From Chloroflexota bacterium (GTDB lineage Bacteria; Chloroflexota; Anaerolineae; Aggregatilineales; Phototrophicaceae), in the NCBI GenBank assembly GCA_013388745.1, contig JACAER010000009.1:1-64000 (forward strand): DNA of 64,000 nucleotides. The letters are read 5' to 3'. Shown one piece after another: positions 17,277 through 26,012 of this stretch. The translations under genes were made by a program, and so were the position numbers. The notes under the pieces are model-generated. The model searched no databases. It was not told the origin of the DNA and was given only the letters and a program-made list of their open reading frames with translations. Position 1 is the first letter of the stretch. Each line of letters starts with the position of its first letter.

Positions 17277-18058
17277 CTGTGCGTGTGGCGCTGGTGACAG
17301 GCGCCTCCAGCGGCATCGGTTACGCTACGGCGCTGGCCTTCGCGCGCGCCGGGTATCACGTCATCGCCACCGCGCGCCGTGTCGAACGGCTGGCGCAGCT
17401 TGAGGCGGCGGTACAGGCTTTGCCCGCGCCGCACGGTGACATGCTGACGCTGGCCTGTGATGTGCAAAACGCTGACGATGTGCAAAACGCGGTGACACAG
17501 GCGCTGGCGCGCTTCGGCGGGCTGCATGTACTGGTGGCAAACGCCGGTGTCGGGCAGCGTGGCGCGCTGGTGGATGCCGCCTGGGGGGACATCGAAACGC
17601 TGCTGCGCACCAATATTGACGGCGTGCTGCACAGCGTGCGCGCGGCAGCGCCAGCCATGCGCGCGGGCGGCGGCGGCCATATCATCATCATCTCCTCCGT
17701 CGTCTACAACATGGTCACGCCCTATACTGCCGCTTACGCCGCCAGCAAAGCCTTTGTCAGCAGTATCGCCGCCGCGCTGCGCCTGGAACTGGCCGCCGAT
17801 CATATCGCCGTCAGCGATGTGCTGGTCGGGCGCACCACAAGCGAGTTCAACCAGCGGCGGCTGGGGCATAGCGGCTACAGCGAACGCGCCGCGCGCCTGC
17901 CGCGCATGAGCGCCGAATACGTGGCTGAGCGGCTGGTGCGCGCCAGCAGCGGGCGCGGCGGGCGTTTTGCGCTGCGCTTTTTCGATCGTTTAATCGTGTT
18001 GGGCAATTTGCTGCTGCCCGGTCTGATCGGGCGGCTGGCGATGCGCCAGTATAAGTAG
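17273..18058 (+). CDS. Short-chain dehydrogenase/reductase
   Basis: Classical SDR of 261 residues using NAD(P)H. The cofactor loop TGASSGIGYATALAFA is at about residues 9-24, followed by ATARRVERL whose basic residues suggest NADP preference. NAG is in VANAGVG, the catalytic Ser in IISSVV, and Tyr-x3-Lys in YAASKAF. A C-terminal hydrophobic stretch (LIVLGNLLLPGLIGRL) may touch the membrane. The start codon at 17273 overlaps the YciI stop (ATGA). The substrate is unknown. Confidence 0.9.
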   Translation: MTVRVALVTGASSGIGYATALAFARAGYHVIATARRVERLAQLEAAVQALPAPHGDMLTLACDVQNADDVQNAVTQALARFGGLHVLVANAGVGQRGALVDAAWGDIETLLRTNIDGVLHSVRAAAPAMRAGGGGHIIIISSVVYNMVTPYTAAYAASKAFVSSIAAALRLELAADHIAVSDVLVGRTTSEFNQRRLGHSGYSERAARLPRMSAEYVAERLVRASSGRGGRFALRFFDRLIVLGNLLLPGLIGRLAMRQYK

Positions 18059-18348
18059 AGGTCATTTTTCAGGGGTCAGCAGCTTACCAGGATGGTTTTA
18101 TGCTTTTCGTTGGTCTAAACGCACCTTCAGGAGTTGCAAATTGTGATGAACTCTTGCAGCCTTTTCCAGCCCCTTTAGTGGGCTTACCGCATTTGCATGC
18201 AGCCTGTTGGCTTTAGCCACAGGCGGTGCAGCCGCGCCTATCCCTTAAAGACCTCCCCTTGTAAAAGGGGCAGGGGTGAGCGGCGGCGCTGTGGGGCGTG
18301 CTTTTTTGCCTGCGCGCCGCGCCTGAAACCCAAGAAGTGAGCACAAGT

Positions 18349-19260
18349 ATGAACATTTTGCAAAATGAGCATTGGTCGATCGGCATTCTGCCGGAAACCG
18401 GCGGCGCGCTGGTTTATGGTCGCATCCTGCGCGGCGGCGGGTGGGTCGATTTTCTGCGCCCGACGCCCACCGCCGATTACGCCACGTCCGCCAAGTGCGC
18501 CAGCTACGTGCTGCTGCCGTGGTCGAACCGGCTGCGCGCCGCCAAATTCCGCTTCCTCGACAAAGAATATACGCTCCAAGTCAACTACAAAGACGGCACC
18601 GCCATTCACGGCGTCGCCAAAGATTACGCCTGGCGTGTCGATCACGCCGAGCCGCAGCGTTTGCGCCTCAGCTTCCGCTCGGATGAGCACAACGATGTGA
18701 ATTTTCCGTTCCGTTTTTCCGGCGTGCAGGAATTCACACTGGAAGGCGGCACGTTTTCGCTCTACACAAGCGTAAAAAACGAAGACGCGCGCCCGATGCC
18801 CGCCGGCTTTGGCCACCATCCGTATTTCGTGCGCAAGATGGGCGCCGACCCCGCGCGGCTGGAAATCCCCTGCCCGTTGGTTTATGAGCTGGAGGACAAT
18901 CTGCCGAGCGCTGGACCTGTGCCGCTGACCGAAGAACGGCTGGATTTCCGCCAGATGAAGACACTGGCGCCGGAAAACTACAAGCTGCTGATCGACGATC
19001 TGTTCACCGGCCACACGCCAGAGCAGCCAGTGCGTTTCGCCTATGGCGACACAGAAATTCACCTGCGCGCCGGCGCGTTGTACAAACATATCGTGCTGTA
19101 CGCGCCCGCCGATAAGCCGTTTTTCGCGCTTGAACCGGTCACCAACGCCAACGACGGTTTCAATTTGCACGCGCAGGGCATCAGCGCCGCCAATGTCTTT
19201 GTGCTCCAGCCGGGCGAAGAAAAAGCCGAAACGTTTAGCCTGAACATTATACAAGCATGA
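18349..19260 (+). CDS. Aldose 1-epimerase family protein
   Basis: A 303-residue mutarotase-fold protein that interconverts alpha and beta anomers of sugars. The beta-sandwich strands carry ILPETGGALVYGRI near the start, LPWSNRLRAAKF, TAIHGVAKDYAW (first His) and FGHHPYFVRKM (second His pair); a late acidic residue is in FALEPVTNAND. These match the galactose mutarotase family. The start at 18349 is chosen on AAGAAGTGAG upstream; an in-frame GTG 12 bases earlier is also possible. The next gene, ybaK, starts inside its stop (ATGA). Confidence 0.85.
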   Translation: MNILQNEHWSIGILPETGGALVYGRILRGGGWVDFLRPTPTADYATSAKCASYVLLPWSNRLRAAKFRFLDKEYTLQVNYKDGTAIHGVAKDYAWRVDHAEPQRLRLSFRSDEHNDVNFPFRFSGVQEFTLEGGTFSLYTSVKNEDARPMPAGFGHHPYFVRKMGADPARLEIPCPLVYELEDNLPSAGPVPLTEERLDFRQMKTLAPENYKLLIDDLFTGHTPEQPVRFAYGDTEIHLRAGALYKHIVLYAPADKPFFALEPVTNANDGFNLHAQGISAANVFVLQPGEEKAETFSLNIIQA

Positions 19261-19742
19261 CCACTAAACTGAACTCGATGCGCCTGCTGGACAAGCACAA
19301 TATCCCCTACGAAGTCATCCCCTATGATGACTCGACGCGCGACGCGGAGGAGATCGCCGATATGCTGGGCGTGCCGCCGTTTATGATCTACAAAACGCTG
19401 GTGGTCGAACCCGAAGGGGTGGGCAAAAAGCCGCTGCTGGTGATGATCGCGGCGCACCGCGCGCTCGACCTGAAAAAATTGGCGGCGGCGGCGGGCGAAA
19501 AAAAGGTGCGCATGGCCGCGCACAAAGACGCTGAGGCGCTGACCGGGCTGAAAGTCGGCGGCATCAGTGCGCTGATGCTGACGCATAAAAACTGGCCCCT
19601 GTATCTGGACAGCGCCGCCGCCGAACTGCAAAATCTATACCTGAGTGCTGGCCAGCGCGGGCTGCAACTGCGCGTGCCTGTCACACCACTCATCGGCTTG
19701 CTGCGCGCCATTCTCGCCGACCTCAGCACCGAAAAATCTTGA
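19257..19742 (+). CDS. ybaK: Cys-tRNA(Pro)/Cys-tRNA(Cys) deacylase
   Basis: A 161-residue YbaK/EbsC-fold editing protein that hydrolyses misacylated tRNA(Pro). The family Lys is in MIYKTLVVE, the Gly-rich turn in TGLKVGGISALM, and a closing helix follows. All conserved positions I can check are present. It begins within the stop of the epimerase gene (ATGA), so the two are coupled although functionally unrelated. Confidence 0.9.
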   Translation: MTTKLNSMRLLDKHNIPYEVIPYDDSTRDAEEIADMLGVPPFMIYKTLVVEPEGVGKKPLLVMIAAHRALDLKKLAAAAGEKKVRMAAHKDAEALTGLKVGGISALMLTHKNWPLYLDSAAAELQNLYLSAGQRGLQLRVPVTPLIGLLRAILADLSTEKS

Positions 19743-19786
19743 GCCGCCGCGCTTGCCGCTGCCTCGTTCATCTGGAATGAAATATC

Positions 19787-21118
19787 ATGGATACCCTGCT
19801 CGGTTTGTTGGCTGTATTTACGCTGGTGGGCATCAACGGCTTCTTTGTCGCGGCAGAATTCGGGCTGGTCGGCGCGCGCGAAACCCGCATCGCCCAATTA
19901 GCTGCGGAAGGCAGCGCGGGCGCTATCGCCGCGCAAAACGCGCTGCGCCATCTCGACAGCTATATCGCCGCCACCCAGTTGGGCATCACGCTCGCCAGCC
20001 TGGGTTTGGGCTGGATCGGTGAGCCGGCGGTAGGGCATATTTTCGAGGGGCTGCTGGCGCTGTTTTTGCCGGAAGAAGCGCTGCATACTGTCGGCCAGAC
20101 CATCACGATCGCCATCTCCTTCGCGCTGGTGACGATGCTGCATATTGTGCTGGGCGAACTGGCGCCCAAAGCCATCGCGCTCCAGCGCCCGGAACAGGTC
20201 TCTGTCTTCGTCGCGCAGCCTACGGCGGTGTTTTTGTGGGTCTTCCGCCCGGTGATTAGTGTCATGAACAATATCGGCAATTTTATCGTGCGCGCGCTGG
20301 GCTTCCACTCCGTCAGCGGCCATGCCCATGTGCATTCGGCCGAAGAACTGGAAATGCTGGTCCGGTCGAGCCGCGAGGCCGGTCTGCTGCAAGAAAGCGA
20401 AGAACGTCTGCTGCGCCGCGCCTTCGATTTCAGCGCGATTCAGGCCATGGAGATCATGCAGCCGCGCGTAGAAGTCGATGCTATCCCCATGCATATTACG
20501 CTGCCGGAACTGCTGAAGCTGGTGGCCGAACAGCACCATTCGCGCTATCCGGTGTACGACGGCAGCATCGATAAGGTCGTCGGCGTGCTGCACATGAAAG
20601 ACTTGCTCGACACGCTGGTGCAGCGCCCGGCGCTGCTGACGCACCCTCACGAGGCGTTCACGCTGAACGATGTGCTGCGCACGCCGTTGTTTATCCCGCA
20701 GACCGCCAGTGTGGATAAGCTACTGGAAAAGATGCAAGAGAGCAAAACGCAGTTCGCCGTCATCATCGACGAGTACGGCGGCATGGCCGGCGTGGTGACA
20801 ATGGAAGACATTATCGAGCAGTTGGTGGGCGAACTGCGCGACGAATTTGACGAGGGCGAGACGGCGGTGCAGCATCAGGACGGCGCGGACGAAGGCTATA
20901 TCGACGGTTTGGTGAGCATCACAGAGGCGGCGCAGCGCTTGAATGACCCGGAGGTCGCACCGCTTTCGGCCACGATGGGGGGCTATGTAGCAGAACATCT
21001 GGATCGCATCGCGCGCGTGGGGGATGTGGTGCCGTTCGGCGAGTATGAACTGCGTGTCGAGGAGATGGAGGGAATGCGCGTGTCGAAGCTCAAGTTCCGG
21101 CGTGTGGGCAAGCGCTGA
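19787..21118 (+). CDS. CNNM/CorC-type membrane protein with CBS domains
   Basis: A 443-residue protein with an N-terminal DUF21/CNNM transmembrane domain of four helices (residues ~1-190, with the family motif ELAPKAIALQRPE), a CBS pair (~205-330; IMQPRVEVDAIP and FAVIIDEYGGMAGVVTMEDIIEQ) and a C-terminal CorC_HlyC domain (~345-430). Homologues export magnesium or cobalt and are often named hemolysins for historical reasons. The length is normal and it seems intact. A transporter role is from the family. Confidence 0.93.
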   Translation: MDTLLGLLAVFTLVGINGFFVAAEFGLVGARETRIAQLAAEGSAGAIAAQNALRHLDSYIAATQLGITLASLGLGWIGEPAVGHIFEGLLALFLPEEALHTVGQTITIAISFALVTMLHIVLGELAPKAIALQRPEQVSVFVAQPTAVFLWVFRPVISVMNNIGNFIVRALGFHSVSGHAHVHSAEELEMLVRSSREAGLLQESEERLLRRAFDFSAIQAMEIMQPRVEVDAIPMHITLPELLKLVAEQHHSRYPVYDGSIDKVVGVLHMKDLLDTLVQRPALLTHPHEAFTLNDVLRTPLFIPQTASVDKLLEKMQESKTQFAVIIDEYGGMAGVVTMEDIIEQLVGELRDEFDEGETAVQHQDGADEGYIDGLVSITEAAQRLNDPEVAPLSATMGGYVAEHLDRIARVGDVVPFGEYELRVEEMEGMRVSKLKFRRVGKR

Positions 21119-21208
21119 GCTTTGCCACCAGCACAGCAAGAAATTCAGCCAATGCGGTGCTCTCTCCCGACACCTCTGCCGCGGATTACGATCTTGTAAT
21201 CCGTAAGG

Positions 21209-21237
21209 TTGAGAAGCGCATCGCTTGCCGTTATAAT
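21209..21237 (+). promoter_or_regulatory. Predicted promoter of the 21268 membrane protein gene
   Basis: TTGAGA (21209-21214), a 17-base spacer and TATAAT (21232-21237), 31 bases before the ATG at 21268. Confidence 0.7.
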
Positions 21238-21267
21238 GAGTTTAAGCTGTATCGAGTGACGTAATGT

Positions 21268-22101
21268 ATGGCACCACTGACTGACCAATCGATCGCGCAT
21301 CTGGTCAAATATGACCCGGAACTGATTGACCGCCAGCTTCCGCTGTGGGCGCGGCGCTCGAATCCGCTTGTGCGCCGCCAGTTGGGCGTGTATTGGAAAA
21401 TCCTGGCGCCAGAGCCGGCGACGCTGCTGTATTGGTACATGCTGCTGGTCGCGCTGATCCTGATCTCCACATTTTTTCCCTTCATTTTCCGGCTGGCGGC
21501 GGGTGTAGCGGTGGCGGCGGTGATTCTGGCGCCGCTCGGCCTGTTTGCCTACCTGCGCATTCTGCTGTACGTCGGCCACGACACGGCGCGCGGCATGGTC
21601 GATGAACTGCGCGAAAATACGCTGGCGCTGCTGCGCATCACGCCGATGAACATCGGCGAAATCCTGCTGAGCAAAGTGGCGGCGGCCATCTGGCGGCGCG
21701 GCGAAGAACTGGGGCTGATTATGATCGGCGCGTTCGGGCTGACGCTGCCGCTGGTGCTGCTGCAATACACGGCGCTGTTTTCGCTGCAAACCCAGCCTTA
21801 CGAAGCGCGCTTCATCGTCTGGGTGGGCGTAACGGTATGCCTGGCGCGGCTGATCTTAGAGCCGCTGATGATCGGCGCGGCGGGGGTGCTGATCGCCGTG
21901 CTGATCCCCTATCGCAATCTGGCGGCGCTGTGGACAATGATCCTGACCATCCTGTACTTCATCTTCCTCAATCTGCCGCGTGTGCTGCCGCTGACGCCGG
22001 AAATGCGCCTGCTGGTAGAGATCGCGCTGCCCGTGCTTTTGCCGGTCTTCATCACCCTCTTTTGCTTCCGCGCCGCAGCCTATCTGCTGCTGCGTGATTA
22101 A
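21268..22101 (+). CDS. Multipass membrane protein, ABC-2 permease-like
   Basis: A 277-residue protein with six likely transmembrane helices (around residues 55-72, 75-95, 145-170, 185-205, 215-235 and 245-272). The loop after helix 2, MVDELRENTLALLRITPMNIGEILLSK, resembles the cytoplasmic segment of ABC-2/NatB-type permeases and exporter subunits (ENT-x-LLL-TP-x-x-x-EILLGK). No ABC ATPase is adjacent; recF is downstream but is not a transporter partner. I would call it a membrane protein, possibly an orphan permease subunit. Confidence 0.65.
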   Translation: MAPLTDQSIAHLVKYDPELIDRQLPLWARRSNPLVRRQLGVYWKILAPEPATLLYWYMLLVALILISTFFPFIFRLAAGVAVAAVILAPLGLFAYLRILLYVGHDTARGMVDELRENTLALLRITPMNIGEILLSKVAAAIWRRGEELGLIMIGAFGLTLPLVLLQYTALFSLQTQPYEARFIVWVGVTVCLARLILEPLMIGAAGVLIAVLIPYRNLAALWTMILTILYFIFLNLPRVLPLTPEMRLLVEIALPVLLPVFITLFCFRAAAYLLLRD

Positions 22102-22338
22102 GGCAGCGCGCAAAGTCTGCGCGTTCTGAAATTTGTGCCTTATCCCCCTGCGGCAAAATCTCGAAACGCGCTCAAGATGCTGGTCGATTGTGACCCTCTC
22201 CAGCCCCTTTAGTAGGTTTGGTTTTTCGGCGGCCGGGCGTTTTAACGGCCGGCGGTATGCCTCGCAAACGCGCCCCAAAAACCGAATGCCCCCCTCCGCA
22301 GCGCTCGACTATCACTATTCTAGCACAGCGCCTTAAGC

Positions 22339-22344
22339 TATAAT
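22339..22344 (+). promoter_or_regulatory. Candidate -10 element of recF, leaderless arrangement
   Basis: TATAAT ends only six bases before the recF ATG, so transcription would begin at or next to the start codon. The bases between (GGAGCC) include GGAG but it would not be in the mRNA. The -35 is not convincing. Confidence 0.35.
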
Positions 22345-22350
22345 GGAGCC

Positions 22351-23559
22351 ATGTTGATCGAACATTTGTCTCTCACCAATTTTCGCAACTACGCGCGCCT
22401 TGAGCTCAGTTTGCCGCAAAAACAACCCGTTGTGCTGCACGGCGACAACGCGCAGGGCAAAACCAGTCTGTTGGAGGCGCTGTACTATCTGGCGACTTTT
22501 AAATCGCCCTACACTGCCAGCGATCGCCAGCTAATCCACTGGCGCACCGAGGGCGACCCGCTGCCCTACGCGCGGCTGGCGGCGGAGGTGCAGGGGCGTT
22601 CGCTCAGCCGGGTGGAAGTTACGCTGATGCTGGAACGCACGCCGGATAACACGCAGCGTTTCCGCAAGGTGATTAAGCTCAACGGCGTTGAAAAGCGCAT
22701 GATGGACATGGTGGGGTTGGTCAACGTCGTGCTCTTTTTGCCGCAGGATTTGACTTTAGTCGAGGGCGCGCCCAGCGAACGCCGGCGCTTCATCAACGAC
22801 ACGCTGGCGCAGGTCAGCCGGGAGTACTTCGAAGCGCTCGATCAATACGAACGCCTGCTGCCGCAGCGCAATGCCCTGTTGCGCCGCCTGGCCGAAGGGC
22901 GTGGCAGCCGCGACGAACTCGAATACTGGGACGATAAATTGGCCGGCTACGGCAGTGTGCTCATCGCGCGCCGCCAGCGTTTTTTGCGCGATCTGGAGGG
23001 CCGTGCGCAGCAGGCGCATCTGGAACTCACCGGACGGCGCGAAACGCTCACGCTGCATTATCAACCGGGCTTTTTGCCCACCGCCGAAGGCGACGGCCAG
23101 ATGTCGTTCCCGCTTGCCGGGCTGGATTTGCACCGCGAACTGAGCGCCGAGCAAATTCGCCCACAGTTCGCCGCGCGCCTGAAAGCCGAACAGGATGAAT
23201 CGGTAGAAAAAGGCGTGACGCTCTCCGGGCCGCACCGCGATGAACTGCGCCTGTGCATCAACGAACGCGATACAGGACTGTACGGCAGTCGCGGCCAGGC
23301 GCGCACCGCCGTTCTGGCGCTTAAACTGGCGGAACTGTCGTGGATGCGCGCGCAGACCGGCGAATACCCGATTCTGATGCTGGACGAAGTGGTGGCCGAA
23401 CTCGACGCGCACCGCCGCGCCTTCCTGCTGGAACGCATCGACGGTGTGACGCAAACGCTGATGACCACCACCGAACTGGAAATTTTTACCAAGACCTTTT
23501 TACAGCGCGCCGCCGTCTGGCACGTCGATGATGGCAAGATTCACACGGGGGCCGGGTAG
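22351..23559 (+). CDS. recF: DNA replication and repair protein RecF
   Basis: RecF of 402 residues, an SMC-like ATPase loading RecA at gaps. Walker A is VLHGDNAQGKTSLLEALYYL (starting near residue 28), the family motif VNVVLFLPQDLTLVEGAP is near 128, the ABC-type signature region is TLSGPHRDELRL, and Walker B is PILMLDEVVAELDAHRRAF. An N-terminal MLIEHLSLTNFRNY is typical. The gene is separate from dnaA, dnaN and gyrB here, unlike the classical recF neighbourhood. Confidence 0.95.
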   Translation: MLIEHLSLTNFRNYARLELSLPQKQPVVLHGDNAQGKTSLLEALYYLATFKSPYTASDRQLIHWRTEGDPLPYARLAAEVQGRSLSRVEVTLMLERTPDNTQRFRKVIKLNGVEKRMMDMVGLVNVVLFLPQDLTLVEGAPSERRRFINDTLAQVSREYFEALDQYERLLPQRNALLRRLAEGRGSRDELEYWDDKLAGYGSVLIARRQRFLRDLEGRAQQAHLELTGRRETLTLHYQPGFLPTAEGDGQMSFPLAGLDLHRELSAEQIRPQFAARLKAEQDESVEKGVTLSGPHRDELRLCINERDTGLYGSRGQARTAVLALKLAELSWMRAQTGEYPILMLDEVVAELDAHRRAFLLERIDGVTQTLMTTTELEIFTKTFLQRAAVWHVDDGKIHTGAG

Positions 23560-23642
23560 GGTTTGGGCGCGTTTGCGGCCGTCAGGCATAGGGTTTGCCA
23601 GCCAGCCCGCCGCTCAACGGCTGCATCTCTTTGAGATTGTGC

Positions 23643-24539
23643 TCATCCTAACGGCGTGCGCGCCATGAAAGCGGCGATCTGCTGCGCGATCTCCTCGCCC
23701 TTTTCCTCCTGCAAGAAATGTCCGGCGTCGGCGATCGTGATCTCTGGCTGTCCCTGCGCGCCGGGAATCAGGCGGCGGAAGAGCACATCCGCGCCGCGCG
23801 TCACGGGGTCGCCATCAGAAAACATCACCAGCGCCGGCTTGTGCCAGTGCTGGAGCTTTTCGCGCGCGCGCCGCATCATCGGCACAGCCGCATCGTCGGG
23901 GTGCATCGGCACGAGCAGGGGGAAAGCCGCCGCGCCCGCCTTGTACGAGGCATCGGGGAACGGCGCTTCATAGGCCGCCTGAATCGCTTTGGGCATCCGG
24001 TCGCGCTGCGCCATGCTGCGGCTGAACAGGAAGCCAATCGGCAGCTCGCGCCCGGCTTTTTCGGCGAAGCTGCGCCACGCCATGAAGGCTTCGCCCAGCG
24101 GCTCACCGACAGGCAGCCACGTGTTCATAATCACCAGCCGCGCGAAACGTTCGCTGTGGTCAGCGGCCACCGGCAGCCCGATCAGCCCGCCCCAATCCTG
24201 GCACACCAGCGTGATGCCGCGCAGATCGAGCGCTTCGATAAACGCCAGCACGGTATCATAGTGCATCTGCGCCGAATAGGCCTCGATTTCGCTGTATTTA
24301 TCGGAACGGCCAAAGCCGATAAAGTCCAGCGCCACGACGCGAAACTGCTGCGCCAGCGGCGTAATCATCTTGCGGTACAGGTAGACCCACGACGGCTCGC
24401 CGTGCAGGCACAGAATCACCTCTCCCTGTCCCTCGTCCACATAATGGACACGCGCGCCGTTGATCTCGACATAATGCGGCGCAAAATGGTAATCTGGCAG
24501 ATTGGCGAAGCGTTCGTCAGGCGTGCGCAGCAGCGGCAT
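23643..24539 (-). CDS. Haloalkane dehalogenase-like alpha/beta hydrolase
   Basis: A 298-residue alpha/beta hydrolase. The oxyanion region reads LCLHGEPSWVYLYRKM, the nucleophile elbow is VCQDWGGLIG with Asp rather than Ser, and the closing histidine is in ADAGHFLQEEKG. The Asp nucleophile followed by Trp, and the HGEP motif, are those of haloalkane dehalogenases (the DhlA-like group). A natural substrate cannot be inferred, and some relatives are epoxide hydrolases. It stands alone, convergent with recF and separated from the next gene by about 75 bases. Confidence 0.85.
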   Translation of the reverse strand: MPLLRTPDERFANLPDYHFAPHYVEINGARVHYVDEGQGEVILCLHGEPSWVYLYRKMITPLAQQFRVVALDFIGFGRSDKYSEIEAYSAQMHYDTVLAFIEALDLRGITLVCQDWGGLIGLPVAADHSERFARLVIMNTWLPVGEPLGEAFMAWRSFAEKAGRELPIGFLFSRSMAQRDRMPKAIQAAYEAPFPDASYKAGAAAFPLLVPMHPDDAAVPMMRRAREKLQHWHKPALVMFSDGDPVTRGADVLFRRLIPGAQGQPEITIADAGHFLQEEKGEEIAQQIAAFMARTPLG

Positions 24540-24615
24540 GAGCCTTTCCTTTCATCAGAATCAAAAAAAGCGCGTACCGCGAGTATACCGCAGCACGCGC
24601 CCCACACGAAAAGCG

Positions 24616-24993
24616 TTAAGCCTGCACGACGTAAGTGCCGGCGAGCTTGTCGTGCCAGCCCTGCCGGTCGGCGTCGATAAACGCCCAGATCCAGCCGATC
24701 AGGAATACGGCAGTGTTGATGAAATAGCCCGCGACGCGAATGATGGCGTCGGCCCACGTCAGGCTGCCGCCGTCCTTCTTGACGACGCGGATGCGCAGCA
24801 GCATCTTGCCTGGCGTCTGGCCGTTGTAGCGCGTCCAGAAGAAGCCGTTATAGGCCACGCTCAGCAAAAAACCGCCGATGCTGCCGATGTCGGCACGCCC
24901 CAGCAGCGCCGCCAGCGCCCCGGTGACGATGCCCAGAATGATGCCATCAACGAAGATGGCCGCGAACCGTGAACCCAGACTGGCCTTTGTCAT
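24616..24993 (-). CDS. RDD family membrane protein
   Basis: A 125-residue RDD-family protein starting at 24993 after AGGGGGAACACTC. It has the N-terminal Arg (LGSRFAAIFVDGIILG) with the Asp in the first helix, a central YNGQTPGKMLLRIRVVKKDGG motif, and a C-terminal GWIWAFIDADRQGWHDKLAGTYVV. Three transmembrane helices are likely. RDD proteins have been linked to transport, but the role is unclear. It is closely similar in its motifs to the gene at 54640-55071. Confidence 0.85.
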   Translation of the reverse strand: MTKASLGSRFAAIFVDGIILGIVTGALAALLGRADIGSIGGFLLSVAYNGFFWTRYNGQTPGKMLLRIRVVKKDGGSLTWADAIIRVAGYFINTAVFLIGWIWAFIDADRQGWHDKLAGTYVVQA

Positions 24994-25100
24994 GAGTGTT
25001 CCCCCTGAAGGCTGTCCAATACTACGATATACAACCCTCAGCGGCAGGCGAGGTGACGAACAAACCGCGGCAACGGCTGAAACAGGTTTTCGAATATTTT

Positions 25101-25132
25101 TGTAGCAGGCGCTGCGCCCAGCGCCCCTACAC
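25101..25132. repeat. Short imperfect palindrome (REP-like)
   Basis: TGTAGCAGGCGCTG and CAGCGCCCCTACA face each other with a short loop and one bulge. Similar CCTAC/GTAGG-ended hairpins occur at 28658-28677, 32017-32059 and 32159-32182, always between genes. Confidence 0.5.
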
Positions 25133-25156
25133 AAGCCTGACATTTTAAATGCTGTC

Positions 25157-25522
25157 TTAAAGAATGCGTTCCAGTTCGCGCACGAAGGCAGTCGAATCTA
25201 ACGGTTTGGGGAAATAGGCCGTGAAGCCCGCTTCGATCGCTTTCAGCGCCAGTTCTGCCGAATGAAAGGCGGTGATGGCGACACACGGCAGATGCGCCGT
25301 CTGGGGATTCTGGCGAATGGCGCGCAGCAGCGACCAACCGTCGATACCTGGCAGCGCCAGATCAATGATCGCGCCGGTAAAGCGTTTTTCTTCCAGATTT
25401 TGCAGCGCCTCTTCCCCGTTATCGGCGGTCTGGTAGGCGATCTTGTGGTAGCGCAGCAGCCGCCCCACCACTTCCCGCCCATCGGGATCATCTTCGACCA
25501 CCAGCAGATTCCAGTTTTTCAT
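25157..25522 (-). CDS. Response regulator receiver protein without output domain
   Basis: A 121-residue single receiver (REC) domain. The acidic pocket is VVEDDPDGRE, the phospho-acceptor Asp is in AIIDLALPGIDGW near residue 54, the Thr in AITAF and the Lys in YFPKPLD. No DNA-binding or enzymatic domain follows. It lies 16 bases downstream of a second stand-alone receiver and ends the histidine-kinase unit (27443 to 25157), so it probably receives phosphate from that kinase or acts as a phosphate sink. Confidence 0.92.
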   Translation of the reverse strand: MKNWNLLVVEDDPDGREVVGRLLRYHKIAYQTADNGEEALQNLEEKRFTGAIIDLALPGIDGWSLLRAIRQNPQTAHLPCVAITAFHSAELALKAIEAGFTAYFPKPLDSTAFVRELERIL

Positions 25523-25538
25523 TTTTATGCCCTTTCCA

Positions 25539-25964
25539 TCAGGATTGCAGTTCGACGGCCAGCGCCGGAATATCCATCAGCAGCGCCAGCAGTTCGCTCA
25601 TAAAGGTGGCCGTCGTCAGCGGCTTGGTCAGGTAGTTGTGGAAGCCGGCCTCGATCGCCCGTGCGCGGTCGCCGTTCATCGCGTGCGCCGTGAGCGCAAT
25701 CACCGGGATTTCGGCGGTGTCGCGTTCCATCTTCAGCTCATACAGCAGCCCCCAGCCATCGAGCACCGGCATGGATAAATCCGAAATAATGAAGCGCGGG
25801 CGAAAACGCTTAACGGCTCGCAGCGCATCCTGACCGTTGACGGCGGTCGTGACGTCGGCGCCGTAAAAACGCAGGATGCGCGTCGCCACCTCCAGACTGT
25901 CGGCCTCATCATCGACCACCAGCACCGGCCAATTGCGCAGAATATCACGCCGAATTTGTGCAGA
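25539..25964 (-). CDS. Response regulator receiver protein without output domain
   Basis: A 141-residue REC protein. Acidic residues are in VLVVDDEADSLE, the acceptor Asp in FIISDLSMPVLDGWG, Thr in VIALTAHA and Lys in YLTKPLT. The start at 25964 follows GGGGAGGTTGG; an upstream TTG is less likely. A short C-terminal extension after the REC domain has no recognisable motif. It is the middle gene between the sensor kinase and the second receiver, 48 bases after the kinase stop. Confidence 0.92.
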   Translation of the reverse strand, partial: SAQIRRDILRNWPVLVVDDEADSLEVATRILRFYGADVTTAVNGQDALRAVKRFRPRFIISDLSMPVLDGWGLLYELKMERDTAEIPVIALTAHAMNGDRARAIEAGFHNYLTKPLTTATFMSELLALLMDIPALAVELQS

Positions 25965-26012
25965 CATGATTTCCAACCTCCCCAACCTGAAAACACCTAT
26001 AAATCAAAATAC

